The notes beneath the pieces were generated by a model, which was given only the letters and a program-made list of their open reading frames with translations, did no database searches and had not been told where the DNA came from. The position numbers and the translations under genes are program-made. Of a stretch of 64,000 nucleotides of DNA, positions 10,142-21,371 are shown in pieces. This DNA is from Rhizophagus clarus. Lineage: Eukaryota; Glomeromycota; Glomeromycetes; Glomerales; Glomeraceae. Each line of letters opens with the position of its first letter. Positions within the stretch are counted from its first letter, which is position 1. The DNA lies in assembly GCA_015698045.1 (NCBI GenBank), contig BLAL01000274.1, positions 1,736,001-1,800,000 of the forward strand, read 5' to 3'.

Positions 10142-11102
10142 TTAGCAAAACGAAATAAAAAAATAATCACGATACGATGATTCAAAAGTTTCCAAATCAT
10201 CTGAGCATGATATTGTTGCGCGCATGCCGATTCCCGACATCAATTTTCCCGACGTAACCTTTTCCCGACAATGATTTCCCGACAGGACATTACCCGACGA
10301 TAAATATCCCGACAGACAATATCCCGACATGACAATTTCTCGAAATCAATTTATAGAAAGATGTAACTTTTGTTTATCTATTTGTATTAAAACCCATTTG
10401 TGTAGTTATCGCAAAATAATGATTATCAATAAAACTAATTAAATTTACAAAAAATTAATAAATATAAAATTTTCAATTTTATAATGTGTTATTGTTAAAT
10501 ACTATATACTTAACCAAAGAACTACACTTTTTTTAAATAATAGTATAGTTAGCTAAAAATATTATGATGATTTTATAAATATTTATTTTATTAATTTATT
10601 TATTAGCTTTAAATTAATATTTTAAAATTTATTAATATTTTAAAATTTATCAAATTTTTTTGTAAATCATCTTTGAAATTTGATTTCGGGAAATTGTCAT
10701 GTCGGGAATTTGTTCGTCGGGATATCTATCGTCGGGATAATGTCATGTTGGGAAAAAGTCTTATTCGGGAAAACGTCTAGTCGGGATTGTGTCCTGTCGG
10801 GAAATCATTGTCGGGAAAAGGTTACGTCGGGAAAATTGATGTCGGGAAATCGTGCCGTAACCTGTTGCATGAATGGTCTTGAATTCACATCTTTTCTTTT
10901 CGGAGTCAAGATTCCATGAATGATTTATTACTTCGTACGCCAACTCTTTAATTTTGCAACTTGTAAATAAAAACAAATCAATCTCATCAGAAAGAAATCT
11001 AGTGACACAATCAAAAATTCGGTCGGTTAAAACTAATTTGGCTGAACGTCCGTGTCTATCCCAATTTTTGAGGATCATTATGATAGTTACATTAAAATTC
11101 AA
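10142..11102 (-). pseudogene. Unassigned reading frame split by a foldback element
   Basis: On the minus strand a coding-like frame runs from about 11102 (ILKNWDRHGRSAKLV, later KIKELAYEVINHSW) to the edge of a foldback element at 10850. Beyond the element, at 10229 to 10142, it resumes as RATISCSDDLETFESSYRD and ends at a TAA (10142-10144). Removing the element and one copy of its 7-bp flanking duplication leaves the two halves in the same frame. That is good evidence this was one reading frame before insertion. There is an internal ATG near 11079 but the true start is unclear; it may be the last exon of a longer gene. I do not recognise the family and see no known domain. Confidence 0.5.
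10230..10850. mobile_element. Foldback (long inverted repeat) element 1
   Basis: The left arm (10230-10345) is a series of TCCCGAC units spaced 10-18 bases apart. The right arm (10680-10850) is the same series in reverse complement (GTCGGGA). The outermost ~55 bases of the arms are almost identical, as are the innermost ~30; the right arm carries several additional units. The ~330 bp core is AT-rich and noncoding. The flanks are CATGCCG (10223-10229) and CGTGCCG (10851-10857), an imperfect 7-bp target duplication. It encodes no transposase, so it is non-autonomous. The apparent ORFs across the arms are only the repeat read in frame. Confidence 0.75.
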
Positions 11103-12004
11103 GATTAAGCGAGTTCGATTTATTTGCTTTTTTTGAAAAAAAAATAAATAAATATATATATATAATTTTTAATTCGAAATAATAAAATGAAAGAATATAA
11201 AATGGGATAACTTTTTTTTTAATTGTTTATGACTTATTCGTAATTGGTGGTGTATATGATGTATATGAACTGAAATGGTGAACCAATTAAACAGGTAGTT
11301 ATTTATGATTGGTGATCGTCTTTCCTAAAATAGTAAAGTAGGTTTTAATGTTGTTATTTTTAATTATTTTGAAAAGCCGGTGTCAACAAACAAAATTGTG
11401 TAACCATACCTAAAACTCAATAAACTTAACCAAATGAATATGATTTTTAGAACAAATAAATTTTTATTTTATAGTACAATGAAATGTCGTAAGATATGAA
11501 ATGGACGAATATCATAATTAATTTCTGATTTTTTTTGGAAAATTGGCGGTTTGTTTTTAAAGTTGATTATAAAGGATACAGAAGAATTTAGACAAAAATA
11601 TTATTTTCATTGTAATAAATTGATAAATAAATAAAATAATTAAAAACATTTGAAAAATAGATTTTTTTATTTTATGGTATATAGATTAATCAATTATTAA
11701 GGCGCATGATATGGTATGAATGGACACAAAAATGTAAAAAAGTCAATTTATGATTAAAAAAGAGAATGAAGGCGTTAAATATTTGGATCGACAAAATCTT
11801 CCGATAATAAAGAACTAACATACTTACCAATTTAGCAAGATAAAGAGGATAAACAAACAAAATGATATAAAAATGTCTCGATTTTCGTTTTTTAATCCCC
11901 CTTAATCCTTAAATTCGGTTTTATTTATTCCTTTACCTTATAATATATTTATTTCACAATTTTTCACGTCAAATAAACTTAATAACATCTTTTCCTTTGA
12001 AATC
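11103..12004. other. AT-rich intergenic and promoter region of the Sel1 gene
   Basis: No gene is supported. The last 70 bases contain TATAATATATTTATTTCAC (about 11938-11956), a possible core promoter element for the gene at 12005. Pyrimidine-rich sequence lies just before the ATG. Confidence 0.4.
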
Positions 12005-13354
12005 ATGTCGGCTACTGATACTACTACATCAAGAGATGTCTATATAATCAAAGAAGAGAAGAAAGATCTTTATCTTGGCCATAATTACAGGTTAGGAAAG
12101 AATGGATATGAGAAAGACGAGAAAAAAGCATTTGAAATATATAAAAAATTATCTGATTGTGGAAATATTATGGCAAAATTTCAACTCGGTTATTGTTATG
12201 ATTATGGAATTGGTGTTGAAGTTAACGAAAAACTTGCTTTTGAATTATATCAAGAAGCTGCAGAAGGAAATTATAATCAAGCACAAAATAATCTTGGAAT
12301 ATGTTATGAATTCGGTATGGGAACAGAAAATAATATCGAAAAAGCTGTTTATTGGTACGAAAAAGCCGGAAATAATAAACATGCATTATATAATCTTGGT
12401 AATTGTTATAAATATGGTAATGGAGTTGAAAAAGATGAAGCGAAAGCGTTCGAATTATATAAAAAATCTGCAGATCAAGGATTTTTAAATGCACAATATC
12501 AACTTGGTAATTGTTATGATAATGGAATCGGAACTAATATTGATAAGAAGAAGGCTTTTGAATTTTATCAAATTGCAGCTGAAGCTGATCATGGCGATGC
12601 TCAAAGATGTCTTGGTGCTTTATATGAATATGGTGAAGGAATTGATATAGATTTAGATAAAGCTTTCTATTGGTATCAAAAATCTTCTGAACAAGGAAAT
12701 AAAGCTGCTCAATGTAGGCTTGGAGATTTTTATAGATCAGGTAAAAGTGTTGAAAAGAATGAAATTAAGGCTTTTGAAATTTATAAAGAATTATCCGATA
12801 CAGGATATCTTAATGCTCAACTTAAACTTGGATGGTGTTATGATTATGGCGTTGGAACCGATATGAACAAGCATAAAGCTTATGAATTATATAAACTGAT
12901 TGCTGAAAAAGGGGACAGTACTGGTGAATTCAATCTTGGAATATGTCATTTATATGGATATGGAGCAGAAAGAGACGTGGATAAAGCAATTTACTGGTAT
13001 CAAAAGGCGGCTGATAAAGGGAATAATATTGCTCAATATAATTTAGGTAAATGTTATGAGATAGGAATCGGTGTTGATAAAGATTTCGTAAAGGCTTTTG
13101 AATTATATTTAAAATCAGCTGAACAACAATATGAAGAAGCACAAATAAGCGTTGGTTTAGCGTATGAGAAAGGTCAAGGAATAGAAGCGGATTTAAATAA
13201 AGCGAAATATTGGTATAAAAAGGCCGCTGAAAGTGGATCTCAAGAAGCTCAAGAAAATTTAGAGCATTTGGAACTCTTATTAAATGTTCGTAAAGTTCCA
13301 GAAAATTTGGATCTAAATGACCAAAAAGTTGAAATTTTGGATTACGTAGATTAA
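12005..13354 (+). CDS. Sel1-repeat protein, complete (449 aa)
   Basis: A single-exon gene made almost entirely of Sel1-like repeats: a short ~20-residue N-terminus, a first half-repeat (LYLGHNYRLGKNGYEKD), then about ten full 36-residue repeats and a short acidic tail. Typical units are [30 protein letters not shown] and AQYNLGKCYEIGIGV. There is no signal peptide or membrane segment, so a soluble scaffold or adaptor is expected. Unlike the paralogues at 36.4 and 53.7 kb it lacks the ~200-residue N-terminal region and the Asn-rich linker repeat. The ATG at 12005 is the first in frame. The family is certain; the partners cannot be told from sequence. Confidence 0.93.
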   Translation: MSATDTTTSRDVYIIKEEKKDLYLGHNYRLGKNGYEKDEKKAFEIYKKLSDCGNIMAKFQLGYCYDYGIGVEVNEKLAFELYQEAAEGNYNQAQNNLGICYEFGMGTENNIEKAVYWYEKAGNNKHALYNLGNCYKYGNGVEKDEAKAFELYKKSADQGFLNAQYQLGNCYDNGIGTNIDKKKAFEFYQIAAEADHGDAQRCLGALYEYGEGIDIDLDKAFYWYQKSSEQGNKAAQCRLGDFYRSGKSVEKNEIKAFEIYKELSDTGYLNAQLKLGWCYDYGVGTDMNKHKAYELYKLIAEKGDSTGEFNLGICHLYGYGAERDVDKAIYWYQKAADKGNNIAQYNLGKCYEIGIGVDKDFVKAFELYLKSAEQQYEEAQISVGLAYEKGQGIEADLNKAKYWYKKAAESGSQEAQENLEHLELLLNVRKVPENLDLNDQKVEILDYVD

Positions 13355-13700
13355 TTTTATGAGAAAAGAACCCTTTTTTTTAAAAAAGCTTTATTTAAAT
13401 ATTTATTATTGTAATAATAATTAGATATTTTTGTATACATCCAACATATATTTAGCAACAATAGTATTATTTAGTACTTTATAAATATATTAATTTATTA
13501 TCATATAATTTTTTTTTATAAAGTTGTATAAATTTCAAAACTAATAAATAATTTTTTTTAAATAAGAAATAACGATGTCATATTACGGTACATTTCACCA
13601 CAATCAATATTTTTATACGAAAAATGAAATAACAGATAACATTTAATGAATTAATCCAATAATTTTATATTTATCGTCAATAACTGTATAACCGCTTAAT

Positions 13701-14504
13701 GGATCTACTACGAAAATCCCAACAATCAAAATCCCATCATAATACTGTACATGCCCGACGTTCAAATCCTGACAAATCATAATCCCGAAATTTCAAAATC
13801 CCGAAACTTCATTATTCCCGACATTCATTATCCCGACGCTCAATATCCCGACATTATTAACTTTATTTTAATTTTATATTATCACATTTTTTTATAAATA
13901 ATAATTTATTAAAATTTAAATATATATTTTTTTTACAATAATTGGTATTTTTTTTATTAATGTTTAATAATTTTGATAATACTTCGCAAAAATCAATGTA
14001 TTTATTATTATAATTAATAGTTTTTATTAATACTTCGCAAAATTAGAATAATGCTTTTACTTTTATTATTACATAAATTAATGTATTTTTAGTATAGCAA
14101 TTTTAATAATATTTCGCAAAAATCTACACTTGATATTCAAATAATCCATCTTTAATTAAAATATCATAATACAATAGTACAACTTACAAAGAAAGATACC
14201 AAATTGATTTACATCATTGTAATATAACGATAATATAATCAAAGAGTAATAATAATGTTATATTGGGATAATTAGTGTCGGGATATTAAGTATCAGGATA
14301 TTGAGTGTCGGGATATTAAGTATCAGGATATTGAGTGTCGGGTTATTGAGTGTCGGGATATTGAGTGTCGGGATATTGAGTGTCGGGAATAATGAAGTTT
14401 CGGGATTTGAAATTTCGGGATTACAGTATGATTTGTCGGGATTTTGAACGTCGGGCATGTATTATGACGGGATTCTGATCGTCAGGATTTTGAATGGTTC
14501 TCCC
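13701..14504. mobile_element. Foldback element 2 with 9-bp target duplication
   Basis: The left arm (about 13701-13857) carries TCCCGAC/TCCCGAA units. The right arm (about 14262-14504) is its reverse complement, with added tandem units of about 14-16 bases (GTCGGGATATTGA type). The ~400 bp core is AT-rich and contains three ACTTCGCAAAA-like words near 13980, 14032 and 14107. Identical 9-mers CCGCTTAAT flank it at 13692-13700 and 14505-14513. A 9-bp duplication is typical of Mutator-like elements, so this is probably a non-autonomous Mutator-type foldback. It is related to element 1 by the CCCGAC arms. No transposase is present. Confidence 0.75.
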
Positions 14505-14513
14505 CCGCTTAAT

Positions 14514-17500
14514 ATATGAAATGCTGATCTTATATCGACTTCAATTGTAAAATCTTTCAAAGCTTGTAATAATACATTTAAAGGATAACTACATTAACTC
14601 TATTTATTTTGTGATCCGCATATAAAAGTAGAGAGAAATTGAGGTTAACTATATAATAACGCGGAATCTGACGTTGCGGTAAACCGAAGTATTAATTGTT
14701 ATAAAAACTAAGTTTATTGGCTTACTTTTTATTGAAAGCCCGATAAATTTTTCGAGCATTAAAAATGACTTATGGCTTAAAAGAAAAAAGCATGATTTTA
14801 TGCTAATGAACTTAATTTTATATTTGGTTTTCCGTAACATCAGATTCACGCTATTAATTAACTGATTAATCCTGATTTTCGATATCGGACTCTCTACTTT
14901 ATATGTGGATTACGAATTAATAAATTATCAAACAAATAAGCGTACTCAAGGGTCTTCGGCGATTGCTCTTGACCGACAAAAGTTTTTATTGACAACATTT
15001 CACCATCAGTCTTACCAGCAGTCACTTCACTGCATAGCCATTTTTTAAGAGAATAGAATTTTTTGTTAACTGAATATTTTATTATGAAAACAAGCAAAAA
15101 AAAAAAAAAAAAATAGACGCAGTAAAAAACATTAAATCATGAACCATTGGCAATACATGCGGTAATAAAAAAGAAAAAAATCTTTTTTTTATAAGGAGAA
15201 ATATTTGTACGTGTTGATGAAATGAAGTTATTGTTTGTGGGTGAAATACGACTCATGAGATTGATAATTTCGCTGGTGGATCAAAAACAATCAAAGGTAA
15301 ATTATTTCACATTTATAAGTGATACCTTAGAATGATATTTTAAAAAAAATTTGGGGACTGTATTTATACGAATTAGAGCGAATTACATTACATTCATTAT
15401 TTTTTAAACAAAAAATTTCTAGATCATCAACTCTAATAAATAAAAAGCATCAAATTCACCATCATTTTTGGCAAAATGTACTTCGGAAAAACCCTTCGGT
15501 GAATAGTTTCGGGGTTCGGTGAAAAGTCCGGATACCCATGACACTAAGTCAGCAAGTTGCTGTATGACGCAGTATATAGTGCCCGAGGGTACTATACGAG
15601 GAATAACTTCACCGGGTAATGATCGAAAATATCGAAATTTGTAGTTGAATAGTACCCTGATAGGTCCCCGCCCGAGCAATATATGTGTAGGTAACAGAAT
15701 TATTTCTTAGAATATACTATTTTAGCCACTGTTAGAGATTAGAATTGGTGATATTTATTACCAATGTCATATTCTTCATTTGCTTATTTTTTGCAGAATT
15801 TTGATAAGTCATATATTACGATTGCTTATTTTTTTGGATAAATTTGGTAATATAATATATACCATATAATAATAATTTTTATCATCATACGTTCATACCA
15901 ATTAAAAATTGTAATATTTTATCTATTTTATCATATTTCGAAAACAGATTTTAATCGATGATAATATATCAAAGTTAATAAACAGGGAACGAAACTAAAT
16001 ATTATAATAAATATTTTGGTTGGGATGATTTATTGAAATGTTAATTGTATATACTATATCACGAAGCAATTGGAAGCATTGGAAGTGATCAGCATATTTT
16101 CAGAAGAAAAAAAAAATTAATTATAAAGTCATATGATTAGATTGCTTATTTTTGATCAATTTATGAAGTTACATGTTGAGTTTGCTTATTCACCTTAATA
16201 AAAAACCTTGCGTAGAGCTATTATAAAATTTTTGAATTTATTTGTTAACTATACATACATATATTGCTCGGAGTCCTGCTCTGATACTCAATACACAAAC
16301 TCAATCTATTATAGATCATAATTGCTCGTTCTTGGCATTCGTCATAGCGTTGCAACCCATCCGATCAACACTATTAATATTTTTATTTTTGCCGTTATCA
16401 TGAATAGTAATTTGTATATGGATATTAATATAGAAATAATATTATTAACTATGTGCTTAATAATCAACTTGTGGCGCGCGGCAGCGAAATGTGTTACAAA
16501 CAAAGAAAATGTAACAGGGGTAGGTGGAAAGAACATGAGATAAACTAGTTTCCGTACAATAAATAGTCATTCACTTCGCTTCCGACAATTACAAAGCAAT
16601 TAATATTACAAAATTTATTACCAATAATCGTTAAATTCTCATCCAGACAGGTATGGTATGTATCTTGATTAAAACAATAGACTAATATTGTTTTCGGTCT
16701 GTTAATTAACCGAAAATTAACTGGTTACGTTAAACTATCAATAATTTTTGATAAAATTGATTTTTATTTATTTTTTTTTTTTATATTATGTATTAATAAA
16801 TAAATTTTTTTGGTAAAATTGAAGAAACTCTTTTTTGAATTATGTATATTATGAATTTATTAAATATATTTAAAACTGATAAACACTGATAAACACTTGG
16901 CGACCGACAAAAGGCATTTTTTTTTAATAATTGAGTGGTCGACCGTATCACAAATTAATTTATTTTCAAAGTGACGTTCCTTTTTACGCCGCAGAGAATG
17001 TCATAAATGTTCATACTAATTATTAGTAATTATTAGAGTAACATTCAGAATGATTAATACAAGAAGATATTTATTATGGCGCAAGAAATGCAGAGACCAA
17101 TTATGAAAAAAAAAAAAATTTTCCCACTTTATAAAGAACTAAAACTTGCAGATCAATTTTATTTTATTTTTATTTTTTTTTATTATTTTTTTTTTTTTTT
17201 AAAAAAAAAAAAGAAAATAACTTTAAAATAAATTTTATGTCGCAAATATCACATCTTTTAAATACAATATAGTATGTTCGTTATACAATATAAATTCTCG
17301 GATAAAAAAACTCCGTTATAGAACATAAATTTAAACGAGTTACATGAGTCTTAACAAAGAATTGATTTTGAAAATTAACCCTTGTTTTAATTATTAGGTT
17401 AGATTTAATGAAAACTAGGATAAATCCGGTCAAAATGATCTCTATTTTTATTAATATTATTGAATTAGTAATAATTTGGTACAAAAAAGAAAAATTTACG

Positions 17501-17569
17501 ATTAAAATTTACTGATTATAGAAATAAATTAAACAACGTGTAAGAGCACAAATAAAAAAAAATGTTATG
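14514..17569. other. Long intergenic region with scattered repeats
   Basis: No intact gene. Contents: a coding-like relic at 15419-15679; three diverged copies of a ~40 bp word (GTCATAT...TTGCTTATTTTT) near 15765, 15810 and 16127; TTGGAAGCATTGGAAG near 16070; and a T-run joined to an A-run at 17186-17212. The frames at 14649, 14894, 16322 and 17281 are not convincing. Confidence 0.4.
15419..15679 (-). pseudogene. Coding-like relic, family unknown
   Basis: An 86-codon minus-strand frame with clearly higher GC than its surroundings and normal amino-acid texture (RSLPGEVIPRIVPSG, QLADLVSWVSGLFTEPRN, SEVHFAKNDGEFDAF). It begins and ends abruptly in AT-rich sequence, with no start context. It is likely a fragment of a repeated or transposon-derived gene. 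I do not recognise the family. Confidence 0.35.
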
Positions 17570-19195
17570 TTACACCAAAGACTTTTTTGGTGAGGATGAT
17601 GGTTCATAGGTTGATAGACCAAAATGATCATCATCGGGGTTAAACCTAACCATCGTCTGACATGTTATTTCACCAGGACGAGTGGTACGTTCTAAACCAA
17701 TGTTACATTCCGTAATACTTCGTATCAAAGCTATATGTTTATATCCAACATCAGACGCCAGCCACCACACTTTATTATTAAATAACAGTGGTAATAACTC
17801 AATAATCAGCATTATTAACGGTATGGATATCATTAAACCGACCGATAACATTGGGTTGCTACCTCCTATACACACTTTATGTGTTGCCGTTAAGGAACCA
17901 GTCGATTTGCTATTTTCTACAAGATCATCCAAATCAATTCCATTATCTACAGGATACATTAAATTTGCGGATTCTATTAGTGCACCAGCATATCTCACAG
18001 CTGCTGATGCTCCGGCAAGCTGTGCACAAGTGTTATTTCCTTTACAATTCCATCCAGTAACCAATTGATTTATAACATTTTTGGAAATTAAATCAAGTTG
18101 AAAATCAGGGCGTGAAAAAGCCCCTTCCATTGCACTAAATAACTCATCTGTAAGTTCATTCAACTCTGTTAATTCATTCTTTCGCAACAAAACTTCTGCA
18201 AGATTTTCATCACGAGGATCATTGTTTGGAAATCCAATTGTTACGCTGGGAAAGAGTCCTTGTTTTAGAGTTATCTTACAATCTAATTGTACTGAGTCTT
18301 GATCAGGTAAATCACACATCACCCATGAAATGGTTTTATTTACTTTACCACCCATCAAACTAATTGTTGTTCCTCTTGCTATCTGATCATTATTGCAAGG
18401 TGGATTTGGATTAGCATTGCATTGAGCAGTTAAATATTGCATGTTAATATTATCCAATTCTAATTCCAGATTCCATTTGATTAGACCATCCTTGTCCTTA
18501 AGGTTACCACTTGCTGTTGCGTTTGCTGATGTGGTCCACGTTTGCGGCATAAATGGTACTTCATAGGCGCCTCCTCTGGTCTTACCAACCCAGTCAGCCA
18601 GTGAATTATATTGTATCATGTTTATTCCTCCGAGAAAATTTTCTGGTAAAAATGCATTATTAAGACTTGCTTCTATTCCTTGTGTTGGAGCTTGCACCCA
18701 CTTAACTGGGGCATTATAAAAAACATAAGGCGCTCCCAATTTAGATGATGCATATCCACCAATACCAACGCTTAAAAAATATATTATTATGATGCTTATG
18801 TATGAAATTATCTGGAAAAAATTTCCATATCTTTGTTTGTTATAACGAGCTCGTCGAAATATTATTAAACATGCTATTAAAATTCGTGCTGCAGTTTGTT
18901 CCCCGCTCATGATAGCTTGAAGAGGAATTCCTTGTTTTTTAAGTAAAAAATAACCTTGTAAGTAAGAAAATAGATGAGCAAGCGTTGTTTGAGCCAAAGC
19001 ACCAACTACAAGTGCTATAACAAATGATCCAAAACTCATCACATATTGAAGTTCAGGCGAATAATCAGGTTGTCCTCCGCAAGCCTCGAGGAAGAGACCC
19101 CATGAAAATACTATTAAAATTAGAATGAATCTTATCAATGGATCCAGCCATTGCCAAGCGGCAAGAGGAACATCGTGAAGACTTCTTGGTGGCAT
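17570..19195 (-). CDS. Orphan multi-pass membrane protein (541 aa)
   Basis: A complete single-exon gene. Hydrophobic segments lie at about residues 20-37, 52-78, 101-113 and 127-148, and one more at about 448-472. Between the fourth and the last is a ~300-residue region with N-glycosylation sites (NAT, NKT) and several cysteines, so it is probably extracellular or lumenal. A ~69-residue C-terminal tail (ends SSSPKKSLV) would be cytosolic. The N-terminus has no cleavable signal peptide. The ATG at 19195 is followed directly by MPPRSLHDVPLAAWQW. I do not recognise a named family. A T-run/A-run junction lies 45 bp upstream of the ATG. The next gene (19800) is divergent, so the two may share a regulatory region. 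Confidence 0.85.
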   Translation of the reverse strand: MPPRSLHDVPLAAWQWLDPLIRFILILIVFSWGLFLEACGGQPDYSPELQYVMSFGSFVIALVVGALAQTTLAHLFSYLQGYFLLKKQGIPLQAIMSGEQTAARILIACLIIFRRARYNKQRYGNFFQIISYISIIIIYFLSVGIGGYASSKLGAPYVFYNAPVKWVQAPTQGIEASLNNAFLPENFLGGINMIQYNSLADWVGKTRGGAYEVPFMPQTWTTSANATASGNLKDKDGLIKWNLELELDNINMQYLTAQCNANPNPPCNNDQIARGTTISLMGGKVNKTISWVMCDLPDQDSVQLDCKITLKQGLFPSVTIGFPNNDPRDENLAEVLLRKNELTELNELTDELFSAMEGAFSRPDFQLDLISKNVINQLVTGWNCKGNNTCAQLAGASAAVRYAGALIESANLMYPVDNGIDLDDLVENSKSTGSLTATHKVCIGGSNPMLSVGLMISIPLIMLIIELLPLLFNNKVWWLASDVGYKHIALIRSITECNIGLERTTRPGEITCQTMVRFNPDDDHFGLSTYEPSSSPKKSLV

Positions 19196-19799
19196 TTAAG
19201 TAATTAAGGAGTGAATTTTATTCGGTAAACCAGTTGCTATTTTTTTTTTTTTTAAAAAAAAAAAAAAAGCTAGTTTGAATTCATATGTTGATACCGTTAT
19301 TATAGTTTTAAAAAAAAAAAAAAAATATTTCGGAAAAGTTCTTATTTCAAAACTTATATAAATTAATTTGGTAACATTTTAAATATACGTGCATAGAAAT
19401 ATATAATTAATTCAAAAAAAAAAAAAAAAAAACTTACTTTCACGGCACAAAATTATTTTTTTTTTCGTAAATCTTGAAACAAGTCCTTTATTTATCATTA
19501 TGTACAATGTCTTCATATTTTTGACGGGTACATGTCCGATTGGTTTTGTTTCACCAAAACAGATCATATAATAGTTGTTTCACGAAGTTAATAGGAAAAA
19601 AACAAACTTTATTTTATCACTGTGATATCATGAAAGAATAGATTTTTTTTTTAATTAAAAAGGCTTCTTATTTTTATATCGTTTCAATTCTCTCCCATTT
19701 CATTCCCTATTTTTTTTTTTTAAAAAAAAAATTTTTTTTTTTGTCCCATTCTTTTAATAAACATTAAATATATTTATGTAAAAAAAAATAAAAAAAAAA
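19196..19799. promoter_or_regulatory. Divergent intergenic region with T-run/A-run junctions
   Basis: This ~600 bp spacer separates two divergent membrane-protein genes. A 14-T/15-A junction sits at 19240-19268, 45 bp from the leftward ATG. A T12-A10-T11 palindrome sits at 19710-19742, ~58 bp from the rightward ATG. Other A- and T-runs lie at 19310-19325, 19412-19431 and 19458-19466. Long dA:dT tracts exclude nucleosomes in fungi generally, so a promoter role is plausible; that is inference. Confidence 0.5.
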
Positions 19800-21371
19800 A
19801 TGCAGAACATAATATTTAAATTAATTTTTTCAACGACTTTAATAATAATTTTTAATTATATTAAATTTGTAAATTGCAAATTATTTTTTAGTGGTGGACC
19901 TGGGTTTAAAGGAGTTTTTACCGGGGATAAATTATATTATCTCAGCTTCGTAGATATTGATTTTTTCTACGTAGATTTAACGGGAATATCATTAGATAAT
20001 GACACACTCGTTGATCAATCTAAATGGATTGATCTTACCGAAATTAAACCCAAACCAGATAACCTTATATCTGATAGTCCAATTTTAGGTGGTAAAGCTA
20101 ATGATCAAATAATGTTCCTTAATACAGACACCGATAAAGCAACTGCATCTTCATTTGATACTACATCAAAACAATGGATAATAAACCAAAATGTTAAATC
20201 TTTAACTCAAACGAGTTTCATCTCAGATTCTAATGGTTGGGTTTCAGATGGAAAAACCGGAAAGGCCTATACATTTGGAACAATTAGTAGTGGAATGACA
20301 ATACTTGATACTATTAACTTATCTGTGGGAATTGGTGCTTCTACTCCTAATAATCTTTTTACGAGTAAATTTCCCATTTACGACAAATTTGTTCAAGTTA
20401 TGATACCAAATGGTCAAATTCTGTACATTGGGGGAAGCCTTAATAATCAAGCCCAACCAATGAAAAGTTTACTAACTTACGATAGTATTAACGATACTTG
20501 GCAAATGACGGTATGTGAAAAAAAAGTATTTTTTATAATCTACCTAAAATTAAATTAAATTAACTGTTCGTTTTTTCTTTTGACGTGAATACATTAGAAT
20601 ACAGCAGGTGCAGAACCACAGGAGCGCACTAAGCATACAGCTGTTTCAAGTAAGTATTAAAAAACAGTTATTTATATCTGTACAATTTGGGTCGTTATTA
20701 ATTTTTCTTTTTTATAGCCTCAGATGGACGTGTAATTGTATTTGGTGGAATATTAAATAATGTACCAGCTTTACCGCAATTAGCAGTCTTGGACACTTCA
20801 AAAACGCCATACACTTGGTCAGCACCAGCGGAAGAAAATCCTATTGGGGCTTTTAGCGATCATGCAGCAGTGATGGCTAATAATTACATGATATTTGCAT
20901 TTGGTAAGTATGATTTTTGATTTTTTATTTAGCTATATTTGATTAATTTGTTAATTTCTTTTTTTAATCTTTTTTTTTTTAAAAGGTAAAAATGAATCCG
21001 AAACAAAAGAAGCAAAAGCTAACAATCAAGATATATATAAATTAAATATATCCGATCCGTTAAAATATAAATGGTCATTATTGGCTAGTTTTGACACACC
21101 TACAACAACAACTGCACCATCAAACAATTCTGCTTCTGCTCCCATTCAAACGGATGTATCAGCTGGTGATAGCACATTTTTGAAAACTTTTGGATTAAAG
21201 GGACGTTGGGTTATTACAATCGTAATTGTAATAGTAGCTCTTATATGCTTATCAATATTTGCTGTTTATAAGACAAGACGATATAGAGAAAAGAATAAAG
21301 TTAAGAATACTTATCAACAAAAATTATCAAGTAATGATGAGTTAGATAAGTTAGACAAAGATATTATTTGA
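19800..21371 (+). CDS. Kelch-repeat type I membrane protein (444 aa, 4 exons)
   Basis: Splice signals and phase give join(19800..20510, 20598..20649, 20718..20903, 20986..21371), 444 residues. The N-terminus is a signal peptide ending near VNC (about residue 26). The lumenal/extracellular part is a Kelch beta-propeller with blades such as GQILYIGGSLNN...LTYDSINDTWQ and GRVIVFGGILNN...LAVLDTS. A Thr/Ser/Ala-rich stalk (TPTTTTAPSNNSASAP) leads to a transmembrane helix (WVITIVIVIVALICLSIF) and a basic cytosolic tail (KTRRYREKNK). The introns have GTATGT, GTAAGT and GTAAGT donors and keep the frame exactly. This architecture is common in glomeromycotan proteomes; the ligand is unknown. Transcript data would confirm the small 52-bp exon. 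Confidence 0.88.

Noticed and set aside
10680..10919. Plus-strand ORF of 79 codons with repeated SGN/CRE-type residues
   Set aside because: It is the GTCGGG inverted-repeat arm translated; the composition is entirely set by the repeat.
14258..14458. Minus-strand ORF with TLNIPTLNI repeats
   Set aside because: Same cause: the right arm of foldback element 2 read in frame.
17682..18068. Plus-strand ORF opposite the orphan membrane protein
   Set aside because: Antisense shadow of a well-supported 541-codon frame.
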